NCBI GenBank assembly: GCA_022592445.1
Contig: JABYQR010000664.1
Coordinates: forward strand, 1 to 13,116
Reading direction: 5' to 3'
From: Cytidiella melzeri
Taxonomy: Eukaryota; Basidiomycota; Agaricomycetes; Polyporales; Irpicaceae
Length of the DNA: 13,116 bases
The position numbers were made by a program, and so were the translations under genes. Positions 7,961 through 13,116 of this stretch are shown here, one piece after another. Position 1 is the stretch's first letter, and every line of letters starts with the position of its first letter. The notes beneath the pieces were generated by a model. That model did not search any database and was not told where the DNA came from. It saw only the letters and a list, made by a program, of their open reading frames with translations.

Positions 7961-9007
7961 TGATACGGATTGAGATGTAATGGAATTCAAACGACGATGA
8001 CAACGGCTCCAGAACGTGTCGTTAACGTCGTCGTCGTCCGTGATCGCAGTCATCAATGCGGTGAGTAGATATAGTCTACCACATCGGGTAAATAAACAAA
8101 ACGTTATCGCGCTTTATATTGCATGGCGGGGGTTTATCGCGCGCGCTTGACATTATAATGATGTCCGCATAAGGCAGGTCCTTTAGATTGCATTGTAAAG
8201 GCCAAGTGGCATGCAGTAAACGTTTTTAAACTAATGTAAAGGCCCAGCACTCGATGTAAAGCAGTAGTGTCAGCAATATATTACATTGTTAACCATTATT
8301 ACAGCTGTCACATCATGTCACACCGCGTCTGGATGCAAGGCGCTGGCGACCACGACGTCCTCGGAGTCCGAAAACGTCCATTACAACAAACAGAACTACG
8401 TGCATATAGGTCGTATACGTTGAGACACTGAGTCACGCTTCAAACTAAGAACAACCTTAAAGACTACACCACCAACCACGAAGTGGCAATAGAAGTGTAA
8501 AGGTGTGGAAGCGCGTAAGTGTTAAAGTAATGCGAGGTGGCCTAAGAGTCCTAGTTTTACCTGTGCTAAAAGAGCGACAAGGGTTTTGTGATAAGGTTTA
8601 TATGAAGGGGGCTAGACGGGCAACTACCACGCGTATCGCGGGTAAAAGGGCAAGTCGGCGCGGTGAAAGCGAAAGAGTTATAGCGCGGCTCCAAGAGAGC
8701 GCGCGTGAAAGGTCGCGGCTTGTAGGAAAACGGCGCGCGGAGGGACGCAGAAGATAAACGCAGACGCAATATGAATCTCGAACCCAACACGCGGTCGCTG
8801 GTGAAGATGAAGTGGTCGCTGTAAAACGCGGGCGCAGTGAAAGTGAACGCAGTAAGCTCGACGCAGTGAAGATGAAACGCAACGCAGTAACGCAGTAAAA
8901 TAACGCAGTTAAAAAGCAAACGCAGTATGAAAAAGCCGAAAGGAAACGTGAGAGAAAGATAAACTAATGGCGCGCGAGTCGCAGCGGAAGGCTATGTGAG
9001 ATCGCAG
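7961..9007. other. Distal part of the putative LTR, no gene seen
   Basis: Open frames at about 8503-8919 on both strands are arginine-, serine- or leucine-rich translations of repetitive TGCGT/GCGC text and overlap one another. I see no motif or splice pattern that supports a protein. The stretch near 8020-8040 contains a small GTCGTCGTC run. Confidence 0.5.
8833..8926. repeat. Cluster of seven CGCAGT motifs
   Basis: CGCAGT occurs at 8833, 8848, 8862, 8883, 8891, 8904 and 8921, mostly inside AACGCAGTRA-like text. More copies are scattered through the same putative LTR (9003, and near 9205, 9550 and 9664). On the minus strand the motif is ACTGCG. Confidence 0.8.
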
Positions 9008-9535
9008 TCAAGTGGACTCGAGAGACTGCGCGCGGGGGCGGTAGTGTAGAACAACACCTCCCGAGCGACGATGCGTATTACAGGCAAATGCGTGGCCAAC
9101 GACGACGTTGGCTGAGCTGGTAAGATTGAACTGTACTAGTTCGCACTCGTGCTCCTCGCCTTCAAAGTCTGGAGATAGCCAGCAATCTGGGTGCGGTGCG
9201 CGCGGGCGATCGCAGTCGAGTGGGACGAAAGGTCCTGTGCGTAGGGGAACTGGGTGGTCGCTCTGAGTGTCGCAATAGGAGCAGTTATCAAGCGAGTCCG
9301 CGACGGAGGCGACGGACGACGCTGGCGAGGGTGATTTAGTAGTTGATCTCTCGGGGGAGACCGTAGGCGCTGCTGAGGGTTCCGGCGGCGGCGTGGGCGC
9401 GAGGATGGCGGGGTAACGGCGTAGGACCTCGCGCGGGCGCGGGCGGTAAGGGCAGCGACCGTCGGGCAGGTGGGGAACAGTTGGACAGCAACGGCAGACT
9501 CGAGGCGGGTTGTCGTTGGTAAATGCCGCGGACAT
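9008..9535 (-). CDS. Possible 175-aa Cys/Pro-rich protein within the LTR
   Basis: An ATG-started minus-strand frame opens 148 bp downstream of the LTR TATA box. It has a Cys-rich start (VCRCCPTVPHLPDGRCPYRP), a Pro/Ser/Thr-rich middle, and a second Cys/His cluster (CSYCDTQSDH). The start and the cysteines look protein-like, but the region is GC-rich and other frames are open too. If real, it would be the first frame of the LTR-driven transcript. If the LTR is in fact short and ends near 9540, it could instead be the start of gag of another copy. No family recognised. Confidence 0.3.
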   Translation of the reverse strand: MSAAFTNDNPPRVCRCCPTVPHLPDGRCPYRPRPREVLRRYPAILAPTPPPEPSAAPTVSPERSTTKSPSPASSVASVADSLDNCSYCDTQSDHPVPLRTGPFVPLDCDRPRAPHPDCWLSPDFEGEEHECELVQFNLTSSANVVVGHAFACNTHRRSGGVVLHYRPRAQSLEST

Positions 9536-9682
9536 AAACGTGGGAAAGGTCGCAGTGAGACAACGCAGAAGAAGCTACAGCTATGGGCGAAGAGACTCCC
9601 TCGACGCGAACGCAAAGCGTAAAGTGAACTCTGGAAACTGGGGTGGGGATTGATTGATTTTCTACGCAGTACAAGCAACACC

Positions 9683-9692
9683 TTTTTATATA
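9683..9692 (-). promoter_or_regulatory. TATA box of the LTR promoter
   Basis: The minus strand reads GGGTATATAAAAAGG, a strong TATA box about 575 bp into the putative LTR. Transcription would start roughly 30 bp further left (about 9655) and define the U3/R border. This fits an LTR promoter. Confidence 0.6.
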
Positions 9693-10267
9693 CCCTGAAG
9701 ACCCTCTCCTAAACCTTTCCTTCTATGTCCTAAACCCAAACGCGAGAGCGAGGAAACGGGGTGGCAGAATACTTCCGTCTGCGGAGGCAAAATGTCCAGC
9801 GAGTCGACGCCCGGCGGGACACAGCGTTGGTCGACGCGGCGTAGCGGCGCGCGCCCTTGCGCTGCAGGGGCGCCAACCGCTGCGAGCAGGTGATGAGGCG
9901 CCGTCCAGGAGTTGCACAGCGTGGCGTGATAGGAGTCTTCCTGAAACGGGGTTCGCGCGTCAAGTTTCTTCTACCGTTGGTCCGACCCGTGTCCGAAACG
10001 CTTGGTGGCTGGCCGGCCCATGGTCCGATGCAAAAAGGGGCGTGTCTGTGTGTCAGAGTTCGGTGCGATTCCTCGGCCTCGGATGTTTCCGGCGTATTGC
10101 TCCTTGTCAAGTCCTCGGATCCTCGGCGGACTCCTCGTGACCCCGGCGAATTCCTCGTGCTCGTGACGCTGGGAAAGTGGAGGGACTTGCCGCACAGGAT
10201 GACGCGGGCCGCGCAAATGGCGGGCTGCTGCCGTTTCTCCGCGCCTAGCTGATTTCCGGGCGTATCA

Positions 10268-10283
10268 TTCTCCCCCCAACTAA
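10268..10283 (-). other. Polypurine tract next to the 3' LTR
   Basis: The minus strand reads TTAGTTGGGGGGAGAA immediately followed by TGATACG. A purine run abutting the LTR's TG is the expected primer site for plus-strand DNA synthesis of an LTR retrotransposon. The 14-bp core recurs at 12302-12315. Confidence 0.6.
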
Positions 10284-10440
10284 AATCCGAACCGTCCCCG
10301 GTTCTCGCGTGGCAAGTCGAACCGTGGGAACTCTGACCACGAGGCTCCTCGCGCTATTGTGTCGTTGGACTTCGAGTTTTTCGCCCTCTCTTCCTCTGCT
10401 TCCGCACTTCCCTCCCATATTTGCTTCCGCCCTTCCCAAG
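10284..10440 (+). promoter_or_regulatory. Presumed promoter/leader of the antisense gene
   Basis: The 157 bp between the polypurine tract and ATG 10441 are pyrimidine-rich towards the ATG (CCCTCTCTTCCTCTGC from about 10383), as is typical for well-expressed basidiomycete genes. No TATA box is evident. The promoter would lie partly in the LTR edge. Confidence 0.35.
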
Positions 10441-12091
10441 ATGTCAGCCCAAGCCTCCTCTTCTCGCCGCGTTGCTCCTCGCCCTGCCACTCGCCGCAAC
10501 CGCTCCCCTCTCCGTACCATGACCGCCCACGTGCGCAAGGCACTGACCCCTCCTCCCCTATCTCCTGCTGAGCAGTTGCTCGCCGTGCGCGAGCAGCTCG
10601 AAGCGTCTGCCACGGTGTTAACCTCCGTCCTGAAAATACGCGGGGATCTGACTGGGGGTTGGGTGGCCGATGTCATAGAGGCCTTCGTGAGTACCCAGCT
10701 CCGCCATGGCGTCTCCTGCTCACTGTCCCCTCTAGCAAGCCTACGAGGACGTCTCACCGCTCTGCGAGGACCAGGGCACCAACCTGGCGTTCCTGGACCT
10801 CTTCTCCCCTTTCGCCGAGGCCGACAACCGTGTTCGCCTGCCTCAAGCCCAGCAGGTCGCCCTCCGCAACGCTCTCCGCCCTCTCTGGCGCAGTCTCAGC
10901 GCCCATCTCCGCGAAATGTCCTTCCTCGAGGCTCCCATCGTCGAGCTTCTGCTCGAATGGGACTGGTGGGTTGGCGACTGGCCCAAGCACGAGGCCGATG
11001 TGGACGCCGAGGGCTCGGCCGACGACCAGGAGTCTTCGGCTTCCAGGTCGCGGTCTGCCAGTGTCGCGCGGGAGCCGGAGCTCGTCGTGATCGAGCTCAC
11101 GGACGAAGACGAGGACGAGGCGCAGCCGCGTCCTCCATTGAAGCGCAAGAGGGCCGCCTCCTCCGTTTCTCTCGAGGTGAGGGCCGGTCCACCGGCCAAG
11201 AAATTGTCGCAGGCGCAGCAGGACCAGCTGCAGGGTGTAGGGCCAACCCGCTCACGGGAAAAGAGTGGCGCAACCTGCCCACTCACTGGACCGCAACCAC
11301 CATCGCTCTTGGCGAGAGCCGGGTGCGTCTCTCCTCTCCCTCTCTCTCTGTCTCTCTCGCTAACCTCCCCACTCCTCCAGTGCGATTTTTGCAAGGAAAA
11401 GGACGTCGAGCGGTGCTACCGTCCCAGCAACGGTACGCGTTGCTTCCGGTGTCTGCCCTGCGCGGACATCAAGCACGCCTGCCGGTTCAACGGTAAGCCC
11501 TTCGACGAGGTCGCGCCGGACGTCGACTCCATGCAGGAGGATGCCAAGGTCGTCGACGAGGAGCCGGCCGCCCCCCTTTCTGCGTCCTCTGCCGCCACCT
11601 CCCGCCCTCAGGTCGCCGCCTCCGTCGCCTCCGACAGCAAGGGCAAGGGCAAGGCCCCCGCCACTCCTCCTCGCGTCGCCGCCGCAGGTCCCAGCGGCCT
11701 CAAGATGGACGTTGTGGTGTCCCCTCTGCGACCTGAGCTGCGTCGCCCTCAGGACGCCCGTCCTCCCTCGCCTCACCCTCCGCCTGTCGCCTTCAACGTC
11801 GACGACGTCCTCGAGGAGGTGCCCGGCCGATCCGCGGAGCTCCCTGGCGGCGCTCCTCCCGCTCCCGCCCCTGCCCGCGTTACCAACCGAGTGGTACTTC
11901 AACAGTACCTCCACGCGCTCGAGACCGAGCTCGGCGCCGTCCTCGGTCGGCTCACCGTTGGCGAGGCGCGGATGGCCGCCCTGCGCACCAACGCTTCGCT
12001 GTACAAGGCAAAGATCTTGGCCGCGCGGCGCGAGTTGGAGCAGGTCATCGCTGAGGAGGCCGATCTGTTCGCTGGTCCTTCGCGTCGGTAG
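10441..12091 (+). CDS. Antisense Zn2Cys6-like protein gene within the retrotransposon
   Basis: ATG 10441 opens exon 1 (to 10686); intron 10687-10735 (49 bp, GTGAGT...CTAG); exon 2 from 10736; intron 11323-11380 (58 bp, GTGCGT, branch GCTAAC, CTCCAG); exon 3 11381-12091. Product about 510 aa. Parts: a Ser/Arg/Pro-rich N-terminus; a helical block around 10736-10990 ending LLLEWDWWVGDW; an acidic run plus a basic KRKR (11101-11155); a Cys cluster (11381-11490) of spacing C-x2-C-x7-C-x11-C-x2-C-x6-C with one extra Cys, close to the fungal Zn2Cys6 DNA-binding pattern though the first loop is a residue long; a Pro/Ala-rich linker; and a C-terminal coiled-coil-like helix (about 11895-12070). The frame before the second intron (NPLTGKEWRNLPTHW, frame 1) does not match exon 2's frame (frame 2), so a 1-base frameshift or unseen intron lies between 11177 and 11242. 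Leaving the second intron unspliced keeps one open frame but translates pyrimidine-rich intron text. Likely a nuclear nucleic-acid-binding protein; role unknown. Confidence 0.65.
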
Positions 12092-12301
12092 GGGTTCCTG
12101 GGTTGTCGCTGGTTGCTGCTGTCTGTGCCTGTCGCTGTTTTTGCTTTTCTCTACCCTGTACTAGTCCTTCACAATGCACTGCTTTCTCCGCTTCTTTTAT
12201 GAGTGAAGTAAGAAAAGAGAGAAAACTCAGAAATAAAATAAATAAAGAAAAGAAATGAATAAATAAAATGCGAGGCTTGGGTGTGAGGCGCATGTGTATC
12301 C

Positions 12302-12315
12302 CTCCCCCCAACTAA
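12302..12315 (-). other. Second copy of the polypurine-tract core
   Basis: CTCCCCCCAACTAA on the plus strand (minus TTAGTTGGGGGGAG) is identical to 10270-10283. It lies about 185 bp past the pol stop codon on the other side of the antisense gene. On the minus strand it is followed by GGATACACATG, without a TG border, so it is not an LTR edge. It may be an internal polypurine tract or the ancestral one. Confidence 0.55.
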
Positions 12316-12323
12316 TAAAATTT

Positions 12324-12339
12324 GCCCTGTCCTCAGGGC
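12324..12339. repeat. Small hairpin GCCCTG-TCCT-CAGGGC
   Basis: A perfect 6-bp stem with a 4-base loop, nine bases beyond the second polypurine-tract copy. It could be a chance palindrome or an RNA element of the retrotransposon 3' region. Confidence 0.5.
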
Positions 12340-12499
12340 GCAGACGTCGAATATGTGAAAAAAAATTTTTGTTAGCGCAAACAACTCTCAGTAAGTCATC
12401 ATGGAATCGCCGCGCGCAAAATGGAAGTCCGTAAGATATGAAGGAAAAAAATACGCGAGACGCAGCCAAGGAAAAAAATGGAAAAAATATGATATAAAA

Positions 12500-13114
12500 T
12501 TACAACTCATCGTCAAGCGTGTTGCGCCTAGGCGTCGAGTGCGCCCACGGCTCTTCTTCGTCCTCTGCCGCGTGTGTGTCGCCCAGCGGCTCGTCTTCAT
12601 CGTCGTCGCCTTGCGACCGCGACGCCTCCATCTCCTTGAGCCGTTCTAAAGTGATCTCGGCGAAGCCGTCTGGTAAGGGAATTTCAGCGCGCGCGAGATA
12701 CGGAATGACTCTAAAGGCTGCCACTGGCCGGTCCAACACCGCGCCGTCCAACTCGCAGAGAACGTAAGCTCCTCCTCGATTTCTGGCGACCACGATTAGC
12801 GGCCCAAGATACCGCGCGCGCATCTTGCGGTTCAACGCCTTCTCGATCGCTGTGTTGCGGATCAGTACGAGCGATCCTCTCTTGAAGTCGAAGTCGCGGA
12901 TGGTATGCATGTGCTCGACCTCGAACCGCTGCGCCGCCTTAGTGCGTGACTCCATAACCTTGTCTCGTAGCGCGACCAGATGCTCCCGACGCTTTTGTAG
13001 CGCGATCGCTCGCCGACTGATAAGGTCTTCGGTAGACAACACAGAGTCCGGCGCCGGCTGTAGGTAGGTTGCTTCTACGATGTCGAGCGGAATTATTGGA
13101 TGCGTGCCCGTGAC
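12500..13114 (-). CDS. Ty3/Gypsy Pol, integrase C-terminal part (5' truncated by window)
   Basis: An open minus-strand frame enters from the right edge and stops at TAA 12502-12500; 204 codons are visible. It shows the post-core integrase segment typical of Gypsy pol: VTGTHPIIPLDIVEATY, then STEDLISRRA and a basic helix, then DFDFKRGSLVLIRNTAIEK, a GPY/F-like module (RARYLGPLIVVARN, GGAYVLCELDGAVLDRP) and FRVIPY. The tail is acidic (GDDDEDEP...AEDEEEPW). Integrase joins retrotransposon DNA to the genome; this end part contacts DNA and helps target choice. Reverse transcriptase, RNase H and the integrase core must lie right of the window. No stop or frameshift interrupts the visible part. Confidence 0.9.
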   Translation of the reverse strand, partial: VTGTHPIIPLDIVEATYLQPAPDSVLSTEDLISRRAIALQKRREHLVALRDKVMESRTKAAQRFEVEHMHTIRDFDFKRGSLVLIRNTAIEKALNRKMRARYLGPLIVVARNRGGAYVLCELDGAVLDRPVAAFRVIPYLARAEIPLPDGFAEITLERLKEMEASRSQGDDDEDEPLGDTHAAEDEEEPWAHSTPRRNTLDDEL

Positions 13115-13116
13115 TG

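Larger units (their letters stand above)
7961..10267 (-). repeat. Putative 3' LTR (about 2.3 kb)
   Basis: On the minus strand it begins TGATACGCCCGG right after the polypurine tract, and the proposed end is ...CCGTATCA at 7961. That gives a 7-bp inverted repeat TGATACG/CGTATCA, the usual TG...CA layout. A 7-bp match in 2.3 kb has a fair chance of being accidental, so the left end is provisional. The interior has a TATA box near 9690, CCTCGG/TCCTCGTG short repeats at about 10070-10165 in the U3 part, and many ACTGCG motifs downstream of the TATA box. At 2.3 kb it would be long for a Gypsy LTR. A second LTR copy is not in the window, so the call cannot be proven here. Confidence 0.5.
12092..12499. 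terminator. Convergent 3' region of antisense gene and pol
   Basis: Between the plus-strand stop (12091) and the minus-strand pol stop (12500) lies an A-rich block (about 12205-12270) with several AATAAA hexamers on the plus strand, suitable as poly(A) signals for the antisense gene. The rest contains the second polypurine-tract copy, a small hairpin and A-rich text near 12440-12500. No gene seen. Confidence 0.45.
7961..13116 (-). mobile_element. Ty3/Gypsy LTR retrotransposon, 3' half, runs off the window
   Basis: In minus-strand order the window shows the end of pol (integrase C-terminal part), an intervening region with an antisense gene, a purine-rich tract directly abutting TGATACG, and then a long putative LTR. 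The 5' LTR, gag and most of pol would lie beyond 13116. The pol fragment is clear; the left border at 7961 is less certain. Confidence 0.65.

Noticed and set aside
8503..8919. Open frames on both strands in the distal LTR
   Set aside because: Repetitive TGCGT/GCGC text gives Arg- or Leu/Ser-rich peptides; no sign of a real protein.
8833..8926. CRISPR-like array suggested by seven short repeats
   Set aside because: The repeats are only six bases with 2-15-base irregular spacers, in a eukaryotic retroelement.
9857..10252. 131-codon plus-strand frame and 126-codon minus-strand frame within the LTR U3 part
   Set aside because: Overlapping open frames in GC-rich non-coding DNA; neither has motifs or a plausible promoter.
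10245..10757. 170-codon minus-strand open frame opposite the 5' part of the zinc-cluster gene
   Set aside because: GC-rich shadow of the plus-strand gene; it overlaps the polypurine tract and exon 1, and has low-complexity Arg/Gly content and no motif.
11360..11914. 184-codon minus-strand and 207-codon plus-strand (11541-12164) open frames
   Set aside because: Shadows of exon 3 in GC-rich DNA; Gly/Arg- or Pro/Ser-rich translations without structure.
12302..12315. 3' LTR border at the second polypurine-tract copy
   Set aside because: No TG follows on the minus strand and no matching LTR end was seen; the copy at 10268 abuts TGATACG and fits better.
1..13116. tRNA or rRNA genes
   Set aside because: No cloverleaf with GGTTCRANNCC-type T arm or rRNA-like stretch was noticed on either strand.

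Overview
The window looks like nuclear DNA of a basidiomycete fungus, probably an Agaricomycete. The genes are cut by very short GT-AG introns (46-71 bp), intergenic DNA is littered with decayed sequence, and the two mobile elements (a Tc1/mariner-type DNA transposon and a Ty3/Gypsy LTR retrotransposon) are of kinds common in such genomes. No lookup was possible; family names rest on motifs read from conceptual translation.

Layout from left to right. Positions 1-1590 hold no intact gene, but about 442-1300 carries seven diverged copies of a unit of roughly 126 bp (42 codons), probably the relic of a coiled-coil-repeat protein gene. Positions 1835-3178 (+) are an aldo/keto reductase gene in nine exons; each exon alone is too short to look like a gene, but splicing restores a full-length protein of about 289 residues with the whole catalytic tetrad. 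Positions 3179-3750 hold only short unassigned reading frames.

Positions 3753-7698 are a complete Tc1/mariner-type transposon of 3,946 bp: 63-bp terminal inverted repeats (60/63 identical) starting CAGT, flanked on both sides by TA. It carries two convergent genes: a three-exon transposase (6460-7570, -; about 333 aa; D, D and E all present) and, unusually, a second intron-containing gene (about 4472-6347, +; about 609-645 aa) of unknown function. A perfect 12-bp-stem hairpin and GAC/CAACGA repeats lie between the left inverted repeat and that gene. This two-gene transposon is the strongest candidate for something undescribed.

From about 7961 to the right edge the sequence reads as the 3' half of a Ty3/Gypsy retrotransposon on the minus strand: the C-terminal part of pol/integrase (12500-13114), a polypurine tract (about 10268-10283) and a putative long 3' LTR (7961-10267) with a TATA box. 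Between pol and the LTR lies an antisense (+) gene, 10441-12091, for a Cys-rich, Zn2Cys6-like protein with a C-terminal helical segment. It is bracketed by two copies of the same 14-bp polypurine-tract sequence, and it seems to contain one reading-frame break near 11177-11242.

Both elements therefore carry an extra gene of unknown function facing the mobility gene: the accessory gene converges on the transposase in one, and the zinc-finger-like gene converges on pol in the other.
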